DNA from: Liolophura sinensis
Lineage: Eukaryota > Mollusca > Polyplacophora > Chitonida > Chitonidae
Assembly (NCBI RefSeq): GCF_032854445.1
Contig: NC_088296.1
Span: 16,545,485-16,609,484 of the forward strand
Direction: 5' to 3'
DNA length: 64,000 bases
Shown here one piece after another: positions 32,300-45,900 of this stretch (positions within the stretch are counted from its first letter, which is position 1; the number at the start of each line of letters is the position of its first letter). The translations under genes and the position numbers were made by a program. The notes beneath the pieces are model-generated. The model saw only the letters and a program-made list of their open reading frames with translations. It was not told where the DNA came from and did no database searches.

Positions 32300-32425
32300 T
32301 TTATTTATTTAATTATTTATTTATTTATTTGATTGGTGTTTTACGCCGTACTCAAGAATGTTTACTTATACGACGGCGGCCAGCATTATGGTGGTAGAAT
32401 ACCGGGGAAACCCACGACCATGAGG
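32300..32425 (-). mobile_element. SINE family A, tail part only
   Basis: Reverse tail (TTTGATTGGTGTTTTACGCC) and the first part of the body (CGGCGGCCAGCATTATGGTG), ending at GGAAACCCACGACCATGAGG. Confidence 0.85.
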
Positions 32426-32670
32426 AGGGAAACTAAGACGAAGAAATTTTGGATAGAAACGGACATAATTGTTAATGGGAAACTGACGGATCAAATTGTT
32501 CTGCACATGTATATAAGAGACAGGGAATACATGTACTCCGTCATGGGCCGATATAGGGAGGGCTTTGTGACAGTAGATTTACAACCCCAACAGTTTTCTT
32601 GCGGCTTACGATATAGTACGATAAATTCCATTGGTCAGCCCGGATTCTTCATGTTAATTAGCAAGCTCTA

Positions 32671-32963
32671 GTTCATAGGTCGAGCGTCCGTCCTGGATCA
32701 ATCCTGGATCGTGTCACACCTAAGACTTTAAGAGAGTAAGTTGTAACTTCCTCACTTGGCGTTCAGCATGAAGGGGATAGTGCAACGAATGGTTGACCCG
32801 TATCAGTATAATGGCGGTGCCTAAGTGAAGCAGCACTAGATAAAAGAGCCGTCGAAATCCGCCCTGCAATAAGGAGGCATATTGCACGCACTCTAAGGAT
32901 TCCTTTGTTGTCATATGACTGAAAAATTGTTAAGTAAGACGTTAAACCCCAAGCACTCACTCT
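32671..32963 (+). mobile_element. SINE family B copy
   Basis: Head-like CATAGGTCGAGCGTCCGTCC with B-box-like GGATCAATCCTGGATC, then CACACCTAAGACTTTAAGAG, CGTATCAGTATAATGGCGG, and tail ATGACTGAAAAATTGTTAAG and GACGTTAAACCCCAAGCACT. Confidence 0.8.
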
Positions 32964-33545
32964 GGTTCGTAGTATCACTTTTTGCGGGATTTAATTATTG
33001 AGTTAAAAAGTAGACCAAAATCTGTGGACTAGGGCAAGAATATCCGTACTTTATGCACAGTATATGTGCTTTCTGAACCCACATGTCGACGCAGTACAAG
33101 GGAATATGGAACACATGTACCTCCGAGATGACCCCCGTGAAGAAGTAATTCATGCATGCTGCACTCAGCGATGTTAACAAGATAATTAAAAACAACTTCA
33201 GTATAACAAGATAACTCACATGATAAGTTGTGGTTGCGACAAGTGTGTACCGGTTTTATGATATTGAACTTGGCAACGCGCACGCGTGTTACATAACCGG
33301 TATGGTAGAGCAACCATCGCGCATATACACACGGAAGTCAGCATGTTTACGAGGGCCGACTGCAGCCGACTAAGGATGCCGGTAAACCAAATATACTGCG
33401 TTCACTGGTGCTCATTGCAAAATATGCACCTGTTCGTAACTGGCACATGGTTGCGTTAAATGGTTGAACTGTACTTCACCGGAGAACATGACTAGGCCAC
33501 GTATTAGCTTAAAAGAAAAGACAACACTGCCTCTTATGTACATTT

Positions 33546-33846
33546 TATTCATTTATTTATCTATTTGGTTGGTGTTTTACACCGTACTCAAGAATATTTC
33601 ACTTATACGACGGCGGCCAGCATTATGGTGGGAGGAAAACGGGCACAGCCCGGGGGAAACCCACGACCATCTGCAGGTTGCTGCAAGACCCAGGACCATC
33701 CGCAGGTTGCTGTCAGGCCTTCCCACGTACGGCCAGAGAGGAAGCCAGCAGAAGCTGGACTGGAACTCACAGCGACCGCATTGGCGATAGACTCCTGGGT
33801 CATTACGCCGCGCTAGCGCGCTAACCAAGTGAGCTACGGAGGCCCC
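33546..33846 (-). mobile_element. Full-length SINE family A with internal duplication
   Basis: Complete from tail (TTGGTTGGTGTTTTACACCG) to head (GAGCTACGGAGGCCCCC). About 30 bases around CATCTGCAGGTTGCTGCAAG are duplicated in tandem. Flanked by CTTATGTACAT (33533) and CTTGTGTACAT (33847), a likely 11-bp target duplication. Confidence 0.9.
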
Positions 33847-34229
33847 CTTGTGTACATATGCATCGATAAATTATCCCACGGGAAGTTTGAAAAGCATAAC
33901 TTTTTTATGTTTGCGATGTTGCGTAACCTGTATATTGTAGTTTAAATTAAGCAAAATCACTGACACACAATGCGACAACCGAAAGCACCACCATAATATC
34001 CGTTTTCAGCCAACAAGGCCCTAGTTATTTCCATGTTCCTAGTCGCGCTGTCATGGCGCGTCCGATGGCTTCATACGATTTCCTTATTAAAAGTTAATTT
34101 GTAGAGTCACCAAGCTCATCATAAAAAGATGGCTGTGGCTTTTGGGTAGGGATTTTAACACTCTTCTAAAATAACTCGTGTAATATTATTTGTTGCCTTT
34201 TTAACCAAATATAATGACTAAGGATAACG

Positions 34230-34690
34230 TGCACAGATTCTTAATCAGATACACGTAGCATAGTTAATAAGAGCAGTACAGAGTTTTCTTCGCCAATTAA
34301 AATAACATCGTTAAAGAAGATATGTACAGGTCCTACTTAACAAGGTAACATGACTCTTGTAGAACGTGCAAGGTTCTTCTTAACCAAAAACTACACTTAA
34401 ATACATCGATTACAGATCCTTCTCACCCAAATAACATGGCTAAGGAACACGTGTACATGTACTTCTTAATCAAATAACAAGTCTAATGGAGCCCTCTTAA
34501 CCAAATAACCCTGTTATAACAGCCTGTACAATTTCTTAACCAAATAATCTGGGTAAAGGGAATGTGTACAGGTTCTTCTGAACCGAATGACTTGACTAGG
34601 CTTCTACAGTGGTTTACACCGTAATCACTGTTCTTCTGAACCAAATGACTTGACTGGGCTTCTATAGTGGTTTACACTGTAATCACTGTT
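34230..34690. repeat. Degenerate tandem repeat around TTCTTAACCAAATAAC
   Basis: CTTCTTAACCAAA-type motifs recur about every 55-60 bases. The last two units (34572-34690) are nearly identical copies of TTCTTCTGAACCAAATGACT followed by TAGTGGTTTACACTGTAATC. Confidence 0.6.
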
Positions 34691-34699
34691 ATTTCCTTC

Positions 34700-37600
34700 T
34701 TGTCATAGTAAGGGATTTTGATATACCGATGTGTCAGAAATAAAATATATGTTTATACCCGTACGAATAAACTGTGTGATAATTAGTGACGATTAAACTT
34801 AAAGTAAAAAGTTAAAAGCTTTTTTAGATAGATTTTTGTCTATCCTGTGATTCTAGTCTCTGTAATACTGATACAATTCAGTTTTGGAAATATAAATTAG
34901 TATAGCGGTTAAAGTAATGAGCGTAAATGTATAAGGTTTTAAATGTTTAAAATTTAACACTGAAGGCATGGCATTTTAGAACAGGCTAATGGCCAGGTGT
35001 TTGACACATACAAACAACAAAGTGTTTGACCGCCCCAATCACTAGAAGTGTAGAAGTGTCGTCTATGTAAAACACGTTTTTATTAAATTGCCTTTTTAGC
35101 AAGAAAGCCTTGATTTCTAAAACCCATAAAATAACCCTGCAACTCGTAGAACTGTTTCCAACGCACACATGCCGTGTTCTAGTCTTGTGCCCTTGTGCAA
35201 TGGGCCCGACCGGGTCAGGTTCCTGGAACACATAAATAACGAACTTGTGAACCTGTTTCCAAGCTATACGAAAGCCTTCTATTCACAACATGTGGTGGAC
35301 AGCTGGTTTGTATTACTCTCCGCGAGAACTTATCTGTTAAACGGGATGTGGATAAACTCGATCAGTTAGCAACTCTCTGCACTGCCGGGCGATTCATTTC
35401 AGCTCGTAGACACTAATTGGGTGCCAAGTCTCGTCAGATCTCGAAACCGCCGAGAGACTGTCTGTTGGATGTGCCTAGCAGAGAACTTGATACAGGAGGG
35501 TTAATGGTGGTAGCGGCTCTTTGTTGGGCCCTTGAGACACACAATTCTAGTATGGGTGTCCATTACCCACTTATGGGCATCGGATAAGAGGGAAGGGCAA
35601 CGTTTCATATGTAGGACGTGATAAGACGTCTGACAAAGTTGGCGAGGTGTAGTCATATCTATTGATGACGAAAGTTAGAACCAATGTAACAACGGGGCGC
35701 GAAACCAAGTAGTTTTTCATAAAAATGTGCGGTCATTTTTTTGTAAACATCACGTGTACATAAGCCTACTTAGTTAAATGGAGATCGTGTACGTTAGGAA
35801 ATGTCTTCAGCAGCTGTGATATCCACTAAAAAGACAGAGAAAGATACAAAGAAATCCGTAACACATGTAAATCCTGAAAGTGTTTTCTTGTGAAATCGAT
35901 AGCACAATCTCAAAGTGACATGCCGCAAAAGGTGGACAGTGAAATATATAATATTAAATAAATTACAAAATTATAAAATAATAAATTTGCCCCAAATCTG
36001 TCGCCAATTCATAGGGATCAGTGTCAGCCAAAAGTAATTCGGACTGATTATGTGTGACCATTTGTCGATTATCACTCTAGTTTACTATCTATGTCATAAG
36101 TCTTCAATTGTACATTAAGCTTTTCTGTGTATTGTTTTCTTAGTGCTGCTGTTTTTGACGTATTAAGCGCCGGTATTACTTCATGTTTTGCAAGAGAGTA
36201 TACAATGGTGAATTCATTGGAGCCCATTCGCCACAAGGCGTTAGCAAACGTATGCCAATAAACCGTTATTAAAGAAAGTGACGGATTTAACATTCGCCCC
36301 TGTATGGGAAAGCTCTTACTGCCATAGCTAAATTTAATTTGTTCTTTAAAATGTCATCTTCAGCCCCACTAAGGGACAAAACATTTTCTGTGAGAAGATG
36401 TCTATTATGGTTAGCTTCAGCGCCGCTGATTGGATTTAACTGCCAGTGGCGGCTTTAGAAGGCTACTTTTCGCTGTCAGTTGCCCTTACCATAACGTTGG
36501 CGATGGTGCCGAATGTTGGACTCAGTGTTGTGAAATGATGGCGAGCAGCAATGAGAGTTTGTGCGGGTGGGAAGTGTGATTATGAGACCGCTTATCAAAC
36601 ACCACGTCTTGTGACTCCACGGGGCAAGCGGCAAACATTTCGAGAATGACTCTGGGAAAGTCATCAACCTGTAGCCGATGTTTGCGTTCTGTTCCCACTC
36701 TGTTTGTAGACGTTGTTCGCGGGAGGGCTGTAGTCACGTGACTCACATACCGCTCGTGCAGAGAACCCCGTCTCGCGCTCTACAGGAAGTAGATTTTCAT
36801 CTTTTTGATCCTGTCCGATGGGAGAAGTTGTGCAGCCAGACTTCCCGAATCGTGTCAGACTTTTTTTCCGAAGTTGAAATGGAGAAGGTTTTGAGCAAGC
36901 TGGGAACTCTTTCTAACATAGCTCGTTAGCAAACATTTTCGACTTTTTTCCGCTGATTATTTTGTAGGGTAGCATCCAGAGAAAAAAGTTGTAGAAATAA
37001 TTTGAAACAATTTGTTTTCATTGTCTGCTTAAACAGGAAAAAAGCTACACAATACTATGCGATGAAGTGCAAAAAAAAAAACCGAATCACTAATGATAAT
37101 TATTTGAAAATGACTGTTGTTGGATATGCAAGGGTACAATTTACTTACCATCTCGAAAATAAAGAAAACTGTCACAACACTGAAAAACTGTCAAAGAAAA
37201 AGACATAGACGCTAACTAAAATTCTTAAAAGTCATTGCAAATTTGGCGTAAGTTCACCCGATGTCCGAAGAGATGTTTGCAGAGCGTGAGAAGTCCGTAT
37301 CGGTTGGATAAACTGGTTTATCTGAGACGATAAGCAGTGACAGTCCTCGGCATACTCAAGTCATCGTGAGCCTTGCCTCGCTGCAGGGATTTTAGGGGTC
37401 AATGGCAAACGTCAGCTTGAACCCGACTCGTGGGGGTGTCGTGGGAGACTTCAAGAGAATCAAAACAAAGAAACACCCGGAAAATGTAACGGTGGCTTAG
37501 ACATATACGTAGGGGTGTGATTCGTGTCTAAGGTTGACAATTTCAACGCATTAGGGATACATACACATTCGATACACTTTCGACGATATCCTGAAAAAGA

Positions 37601-37740
37601 AAATCAGTAATTAGGTTTTGGGTAGTGAAGACATGTGAAATCGTAGATATGTAAGACGCACTGAACATAATTGTATATTTACGTGGGATTGTGCTAGAAT
37701 CAATGATCAATGAACTCTAAACCTACGAGAATAAAATACT
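34700..37740. other. Intergenic, no supported gene
   Basis: Short frames at 35169-35369, 36072-36293 and 36678-36929 look mildly protein-like but lack splice signals and family features. One E-box palindrome at 36733. Confidence 0.4.
36733..36742. promoter_or_regulatory. GTCACGTGAC palindrome followed by TCAC
   Basis: Third exact copy of the E-box palindrome, extended here to AGTCACGTGACT. An 83-codon open frame (36678-36929) runs through it but has no recognisable domain. Confidence 0.25.
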
Positions 37741-37742
37741 AG

Positions 37743-37912
37743 TGTTTCCTCTCCGGTCGTAAGTGGGAAGATCTGACCTCCGGATGGTCGTGGGTTTCCA
37801 CCGGGCTCTGCCCGGGATCATCCCACCATAATGCTGACCGTCGTCGTATAAGTGAAATATTCTTGAGTACGACTTAAAATACCAATCAAATTAAGAAATA
37901 AAAAGCAATATT
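37743..37912 (+). mobile_element. SINE family A, head missing
   Basis: Starts in the body at GTTTCCTCTCCGGTCGTAAG and ends in AAATACCAATCAAATTAAG. Confidence 0.85.
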
Positions 37913-38960
37913 TCATATATATTTATATGTATATCTTTACTCGCAGAAGGCAAGCTGGAGCACAAGCGTACAAAAACAGTATAAAATAAAATAACAATGG
38001 TTACGGGTAAACAGTCGTTGAGTGTGTACGCATAGTTGGGAAAGGATGTGAACAGTTATTTCTTAAACAACAGGAAATCTCTAAACACAAATGCTTTATA
38101 AATATACATCGAAAGATGAAACAAAGTCATATTAACTGAACTGTCAAGGTGACGTTCCAATTTATCTCTATTTGGAAACATCCAGTAATATGTGGAAAAA
38201 TGTATTGACCGGATATCGTAAAAGACACGAGAATTGTGTGTTACACGTAGGGAATTTTCTATAGTCACAAGTGAGCAAAGGTAAAAGGCTCTCCTCCGCA
38301 GGAAGCTTGGAAAACACTACACAGAACTATGCATTACCATCGATTAAGGCAAAGATAGTTTCACAAGCTGTGTCCACGATCTTCCAGACAAATATATCAC
38401 AAAGAGCACTTGCATTTCTCGTCTTACCTGTTATTTATACGAGCGCATCTCTGGCATTTCCTGCCGAGCACATAAGCACAAGTGTTTGTTTGGATTGCGT
38501 TTTCCCTGCTGTGGGATGGACATGGATGGTTTTCTCTGCAGCCCGCTGTATAAGACAACAGCACGTGGTGTGGAGGATAAATTTACACAAAAACCACCTC
38601 TGTACTAGAAACCATATTTGTACAACCAAGGCATCAGCAACAGAATTTTGCATCCTGATAATGGTGGAAAATGGCGGCTATGGAATGTAACACCTGTGCG
38701 ATCGCGCCCCATTTTTGCCAACAACTTTGGAGATCGTGTAATTCCTCAGTATAGCGATTGGCGTAGCACCATCAGGCCGGACGCCCATTTTAATATCAAG
38801 CTCTGTAAAAATCCATATTGCTTCTCTGTTCAGCATGTTCTATTCACTGCAGTAATTATTTTTGGCTAAGAGCTTCTGTGATAAACAATTATGAAAACCC
38901 CGATATACGTATACTGAACAGAGTGCATGTCTTTTGGCTTTTAAAGATTTATTTGGTGGA

Positions 38961-38997
38961 GACTGGGTGGGTGGGGGTGGTGGTGGGTGTGTGTGGG
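38961..38997 (+). repeat. GT/G-rich tract
   Basis: GGGTGGGTGGGGGTGGTGGT and GGGTGTGTGTGGG; simple sequence with quadruplex potential. Confidence 0.6.
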
Positions 38998-39145
38998 TAA
39001 TTAGGCGGCAGGTGTGTGGATTAAAGGTAACAGTTACTCTTAAGGATATCTCTCATATGTCCCAAAGTATACATCTTGCGGGTTTTAATAATAGCCTGTA
39101 ATTTGGACAAGGAATTCCTAAATATCAAAGAACCCAGTGCTCATA

Positions 39146-39266
39146 GGATCTTGTGAGCAACAAACGATCTTGTGGGCTACAAACGGTCTTGTGAGCAACA
39201 AACGATCCTGTGAGCAACAAACGATCTTGTGAGCAACAAACGATCTTGTGGGCTACAAACGGTCTT
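39146..39266. repeat. Minisatellite, 6 units of 19 bp
   Basis: Units GATCTTGTGAGCAACAAAC alternate with GATCTTGTGGGCTACAAAC and GGTCTTGTGAGCAACAAAC. No unit is coding. Confidence 0.9.
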
Positions 39267-39338
39267 TGATATGTGTATGGCCGTCTCGTGATGAAAGAAC
39301 TAGACTTGTCTTGCAACATGATGGCAAGGGAGTCTGCA

Positions 39339-39818
39339 GTGATCGGACATGAAAAATGGCATGTGATCCTACATGAAAAATGACGCGATCGAACATGAAA
39401 AATGATATATCATTGAACATGAAAAATGACATATGATCGGGCATGGAAAATGACGTGTGATCGGACATGAAAAATGACATGTGATAGGACATGAAAAATG
39501 ACATATGATCGGACATGAAAAATGACATGTGATGGGACATGAAAAATGACATGTGATCGGAAATGAAAAATGACTTGTGATCGAACATGAAAAATGACGT
39601 GTGATCGATCATGAAAAATGACGTGTGACAGATTATGAAAAATGACGTGAGATCGGACATGAAAAATGATGTGTGATCGATTATGAAAAATGACGTGAGA
39701 TCGGACATGAAAAATGATGTGTGATCGAACATGAAAAATGACGTGATCGAACACGAAAAATGACGTGTGATCGGACATGAATAATGACGTGTGATCGGAC
39801 ATGAAAAATGACATGTGT
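39339..39818. repeat. Minisatellite, 20 units of about 24 bp
   Basis: Unit ACATGAAAAATGACGTGTGA then TCGG, some lacking two bases. Because 24 is divisible by three and the minus strand lacks stops, it opens 228- and 134-codon frames reading SFFMSDHM over and over. These are treated as artefacts. Confidence 0.95.
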
Positions 39819-39839
39819 GACTATACTGTACTATTTTGT

Positions 39840-42380
39840 TTAACCCCATGCGTACAAATTGCTGTTCGGGGTTGAGGAAACCGAAGTGCCCGGAGCAGGA
39901 TGCTCTGGAGAATTGTATTGTGAAATATGTCATATGCATTTGTGAAAGATCTGAACGTTATCTGAAATTGTCAGAAGATCAATGTCGGCCACTTTCTGCG
40001 CTCAAGAGCAATCGAAGCTGTATGTACCATTTTTTTCCCTTCCTGTAATATGCCACATATTTTTATGTCCATGCGTTTTCGTATAACTTGTGGTAGTAAA
40101 CGGGGGCTGCAATGCAATGTGCTTTTACTGGCATGTGGATTTTTTGGCCCAGCCCGCTTGTCTCCCATCGAGCACGAATAGAGTTCTAGAAAACTTTGTT
40201 TTTTTATTTCTTCTGCAATTTGTCACGTTAATCTCCCGGTGAGCTGCAATAGAGCACCTTTTTCTCGCAATGGCGACTCGGTTCCAAGTTGGCTTGACCA
40301 TTGCTCTCTTGCAATGGATGCTTTCTATAGGTTACCGGTTTTCCTTTTAGACTATCGCAAAGGCAACGGACTACTCCGCTGAGGCCCTACTTACTGCAGG
40401 CGAAAACGTTTCTCCATTACAACAGAAACATTGTATTTGTACTACGATTTGGCCATCAGTTTGTCTCCTATAAAGCACAAGGGCAACACTAGGATACCAG
40501 TTTTACCTATTTTGAAGTCTTACTTCTGGAAGTTCTGGAAAAGATCATGTTTAACCAGGCTGGATGTCAAACTGCATAATTAACTCTTCATTACCTTGGG
40601 CACGTCGCTATGTCATCACCAAAAAACTTCTTACTTGCATCAGGCTGTCTAAAAGGCCGTGTTTTTGTTGTTCTTAAGTAGAGTGGGAACTAATTAGTTT
40701 CACCATCGGACAAATCCCATGCCCTCTCAAAGGTGGCAATGATGAAGTGCATCGGTCTTAAATCAAACTGACAGCTTTGTTACCCCTCTGTCGGTGTCTA
40801 GCACTCCAAACCTCTTCTCGCATTCCTCCGTTGCCTTCTTAAAAAGAGCAAACACAGAAATTTGTCTGGTTTTCTTAAAAAAAAAAAACGTAGCTACCCT
40901 AATCAGGACCATATGCAAGGTTTAACGTGGTCGGATCGGGGCTCAGTGTACTGGCCCTATGATACGGGTCTATGAGAAGTATAATCTTACACGAGCGACA
41001 GGCCTCGGCAGTTGGCAATAGCTAGGAAGAGGGGCTTTATCTTAATGTATTGGCTGGCTAGGTATTCTGTCACAGGGCATGCTCAATACAATGATAGCAA
41101 TGCCACTGAGCCAATAGACGAGTGCTGCTGGATTTGCCAACAGCAAATGTTTAACACATGCTTGGGCATGATTGGATGATTGCAGTTGATTCGAGGATTT
41201 TAGTTTTAATTAAGCAAATTAATTGTTTGATTTTAATTCTGGTGTAAATCTGGTGTTAAGCAATTTTAATGTTTTCGAATGGCTATTTTGGGTTTATTTA
41301 GAACTATATTTAGAATAGTAAACAACAGACCGACACTGTATCCATTACAGTATGTAATCGACCAAAACTATTTTGATCGCGAACTGCCTCAAATACGTGC
41401 ACGTGAAGCCATTTGAACTGGGTACCAAAGGGCTAACTGAAAGGGACATAGCGCCGAATCTTCGAAGTGTACGCGTGAACTACCAGCCATCACGTACAAT
41501 GACTCGTCAGCTGTGGTGTCATACATTTTCACAATACATCGGTCAAATGACGGCATACATCTGTTGGCATATTTAAACTGCTGAGGCGATGGACACCACT
41601 TATAATGCTGGCACATACAAAATTCTGACACTTGAACGACGAATGCCACCAAGTATATACCCCTATGTTTAGTCACTAGAAAATTTCAAAGTATCTAGTA
41701 TCATGTCAATTCGTCAAATTTAAGGATTGAACCTGGTTTTCCCGCTAGAGGGAAGGGGATAAAAGGGCCACTTCCTCGGTGCTATCAGCTCGTGCAGTTT
41801 GCACTTTATATCAGGAAATTTGCAGTATGTACTGATGGTAATCCTTTCATGAATGGACGTGGCAAGCCCCACGTCACCAATTTCTCTGTCTCGCATTGGT
41901 CCTGGTAGAGAAGCTGTTATCACAGTCTTTTGTTCTTGATCTAAGCAATGATTATACACCCCGGACTCAGTGAGATAATATAATAAGCGATGAACAGATA
42001 CCATCGGCTGCATTCATTAAAGTTGTGCACTCATACAGAAAGGCTTTGTTGTTTGACTGAGCCACAGCGCAATGATGTTGTGACCACGATAATGACGGAC
42101 ATTCCACTTTTGTGTTCACTCCTCACCAAAACGACTACTGACCATTGTGTGGTCAAGTTGACACCTGGTTGGTGTTGGTCATCGGCCATAGTCTCGAATG
42201 ACCGACACTCAACTGAGCAGGTGATAGCTACCCAACATATCAGAGGTAAATACTCTGAGGTAAATAAGAGGTAAATATCAATCATTGAATAGCCTTGGAC
42301 TTCACTGGCACATTGTTGTTGTTTGTATAATCCCATTCTATAGTGGTCTTCATGCCAGATATAAATGTCGTTAAATCTGA
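39840..42380. other. Intergenic, no gene seen
   Basis: No repeat family member and no convincing open frame. Short CT/TT-rich patches only. Confidence 0.45.
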
Positions 42381-42382
42381 CA

Positions 42383-42383
<1 letters not shown>

Positions 42384-42431
<48 letters not shown>
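42384..42431. repeat. (TA)n microsatellite
   Basis: About 22 TA units. Confidence 0.95.
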
Positions 42432-42432
<1 letters not shown>

Positions 42433-42526
42433 TGCCACGGTGTATATACTAAGCACAATGTTTCAAGTGCAATATAAGTACGTATAACTGGTGAAATTTT
42501 AAAAACGTCGATGACATATTTACGCA

Positions 42527-42643
42527 GGGCCTCCGTGGATCAGTTGGTTAGCGCTCTACCTAGAAGTCCCTTACCGTCATATAAGTAAAATATTCTTGAG
42601 TATGGCGTAAAACACCAATCAAATAAATAAATAAATGAATAAA
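42527..42643 (+). mobile_element. SINE family A with large internal deletion
   Basis: Head GGGCCTCCGTGGATCAGTTG with GTTAGCGC is followed almost at once by the tail (ATATTCTTGAGTATGGCGTA, AAATAAATAAATAAATG). The body is gone, as in the copy at 15311-15385. Confidence 0.85.
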
Positions 42644-42900
42644 GCCACATATGCTCACGAATATCTCCCGTACGATGGCGGGTTGTGTTACTGGGTCGAG
42701 GAAACCGAAGCCAAAGCTTCATAATCAGATTTCTCAGCTTTGTTCTTGAGGCGTCCAATGGCGTTAAACTCTACTTTTCCTAACATCCCAGCGGTCACTC
42801 AAGAAATTGGTCAGCCTGCAGTATTGACGTTAACAATGGTCTAGCTGTCAAAATAATTTTGTTAAGAGAGGATTCCGATTGGGGGCCCTAAGCTGAGTCC

Positions 42901-42980
42901 GCGTTCCCGGTAACTTAATCTATGATGTCATTTCTAATAATTTCCGACGATGTACGGAAAATATGCATAAAATAGAAGCA
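42901..42980 (-). repeat. Dispersed repeat with TGACNTCAT core (copy 3)
   Basis: On the minus strand reads TATTTTATGCATATTTTCCG, GAAATGACATCAT and CCGGGAACGCGG, matching 2070-2155. Confidence 0.4.
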
Positions 42981-42984
42981 TTAT

Positions 42985-45900
42985 AAAGAGATACAAAATA
43001 TGCCTTAAATGCGAAACTTTGTTTGTTTAATTTTGGAAGGGTGAGAGGAGCAGAACTTTTTTCATTCAACAACCATAAACAGATCGTCGTCCTTTAAATG
43101 TTTCTTTTCACCTATTCAGTATCACAAAGGCAGTGTTATAATTGAATGTTTGTCTAAAATTTGACACGGACAATCTGTGAACTGGTTCACGATTCGAAAC
43201 GCCAAAACGTATATATGTATATATCTTGTTCACACAGCCAAAGCTCAACAATGAAGACTATTGAAGGAATATGCCTCATAAGGAAAGTCCTTGATTGCTA
43301 GAGCAAATTATTATGATGTCAGTGTGGAGGAATCCGGATAACCCGTGGTAACCATCACAACTTGGCAGGATATCTTGGTCTTCAACGAACGTTATCCTAA
43401 GCGAATTACCCCACGTGCGTCGTCGACCGCTTAGTCAGTCCTAGTGATTAAAAGGTAAACACCATAGCTACTCGGCCACTGCCCATCTGCTCCCATTACC
43501 CGTAATTAAATCAGTTTGTAGTTACCTATAGTTATAATTATGAAAATTGCTATTGAGATATTTTCTAATCTGACGTAATTTCATGTTAGATAATGTATTT
43601 ATTTGTGTGACTGCATACAACCATTTGTACTCGTACGCCGGTCACTAAAGAAATAAACTGGCTACATCGGCCTGTATATTTGTACTTTGCCTGCCCCTGC
43701 CTATGGAACCTCCTGAAGACAAACACTCGCGAGACTATCGAGAAGCCACGTGCAATCTTGAAGCAAATGTTGCATTTCTTTGTCGACACAAAGTTTAACG
43801 TCCGCAAACAAATCGTGCGTTTGTGAGTAGAGCGTCTGTCGGTTTGTTTGAGACGTCTCCTCCCCTGTATCAATGTATCAATGAGCAGAATGTACGACCT
43901 GGGGTAGGTGAGATGACCTGATTAGAGTTGAGAAAGGCGGGCACCTGCCGAAAGGAATGCGCAGGGCAAAATAGTGCTAGGGTGGGAAGAGGGTAACACG
44001 ATTAGTTATGAATGGAACAGTCTATTGAAACACAACAATGGCGGAAGAGACACGCGTGACCTGTGTGTTTATTGTTTGCAAGGTAAATTAATGGAATTAA
44101 ATGAATGAAGAAATGGGCAGAGCCGTGGAACGAAGATTATTTCCTAATGATCCAATTACTAATGTAAATGATTAGCAAACTAAGAAAGAGACTGCGTGAC
44201 TCCTTAGGCTGACTGACCAAGCAGCAGAGGTATACAGTTGTCACGTGCTACATTATTGATAATAACTGTATGCTGTCAGCTATAGGACAAAAGCAGTGGC
44301 ACACTCCCGTGTGTCTTTTTATTTTGGGTAGGACATTTTTACCTCATTCTCACGGAACAGGATAAAAACGAGACCAGAGGACACACGATTCATTTATACC
44401 GGGAGTGGACGGGGACGAAGAATTCCGTTTGGTTTGGGTTGTCATTATCTGTTTCACCACCAGATTCTCTGATCCGTAGAGTCCGACAAATTTGATTTCG
44501 CTTCCTGGCTTCGGCGCCATGTATTACAAGTACAGAGGTAGCGAACTGCCCTGTAACGACCTGTATAGAAATCAATACAATAATTGAACAATAGATAAAA
44601 GCTAGGGAAGCCCTGTGTATACATGAAATATACAAGCATAATTAGAAAGAGAGCAAATACGACAGTGGATTGATTTACCACGTGCAAAATATTGATGATA
44701 CAGAGCGACGTCTATATTTGCCACCACATGCCATATTGCCCTGATTTAAACCCAGTTTAGTGGCGAGGGCGTTGACAGATAGAGCCTGCCTAATAGATGA
44801 ACGACGTATTACCTACGTATTGGCATAAACACCGGACAAACACGTGACAGACGAAATCCAGCCTCTTTTCAGTTTACCCCAATCTTATTGTACTTTTATT
44901 CTAACTATTCATGCAAATAAAATACGACGATTGCATCAGTAATGTAAATAGGACCAGGGAATTTTTATCAGTTTAGAAAAAACTTTATTTTATATATCAA
45001 TGGTTTATACCTGTGAATTAAAACTTTCCACTCTGACTGAAGATATTTCATTTCCCTTTTGTGTTTCCCTGTTTCAACAAATGTTATTTTACTCCCACAG
45101 TTCAAGGAGTTTCAGCTATATTTCCGATTAGGCAACAAACTACGTCACTGATTTCTCTTCGATGCGATCCATAGCGCCAGAAGGGCCTGCCACATAATCT
45201 TAGCTACAATTACATTTGAGGCGATCACTTTGACTCTTTCACATACTCGACTCCTTTGTGCTTCTATAGCCTTGATAATAAAGTGCACGGTGCCAGATAC
45301 GCTGACTCTAGGAAATTCCAGCCTCTTGAGGAATGTTTTTTCTGATCGAAATGTAATGTGAAGGATATTGGAAAGTCAAGGCAGGGATTCTGAGACAGCC
45401 ATCAGATCGATACCTTGACAAAAACAGGTCAGATTCCCTCAGTGTGTTAGAGCCCCGATAGGGATTTACAGGTAAAGCTCTGCGCATGCTCCTTTTTATG
45501 CCGTTTCGTTGTTTTTGAGTTAACTTTTTTTATTCTAACGAGTCCATCTTAAAATGCCAACAGAATATCCATCTCGCGCGCTGGCACGAGACTTGGGGGG
45601 ATTATCTCCGCAGTAAATATTTCTTTAGGACTTGATTGGTTGCCAAGATAAACCATTATTTATTGCGCAATTTATACTTTTGTGATTCTGACACAAGCAA
45701 AAATCCAGTTTAAGTCCGGTTTAAGTTCGCGATGCAAAATATTCTACCTCGAGGCTTTTATCTTCTGGAACACGGTGGTGTTACACAAATTCGGATGGTT
45801 TTGTAAACTTGATAGACTTCACTCCAAGTATTACCTGAAAATTGACTTAGGCTACACTCTGCGCCACACTCTGCGTTTTCACTCTGTTTTTGTCCATTTT

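Noticed and set aside
38271-38690. 139-codon plus-strand frame
   Set aside because: It has no ATG start (GTG), no family features, and composition like its surroundings.
39253-39939. 228- and 134-codon minus-strand frames
   Set aside because: They are eight-residue repeats generated by a 24-bp minisatellite whose unit lacks stops; no other coding sign.
44390-44635. Possible secreted peptide precursor with a KR site
   Set aside because: The apparent signal peptide depends on a non-ATG start, and an acceptor-like site lies inside it; not enough to call a gene.
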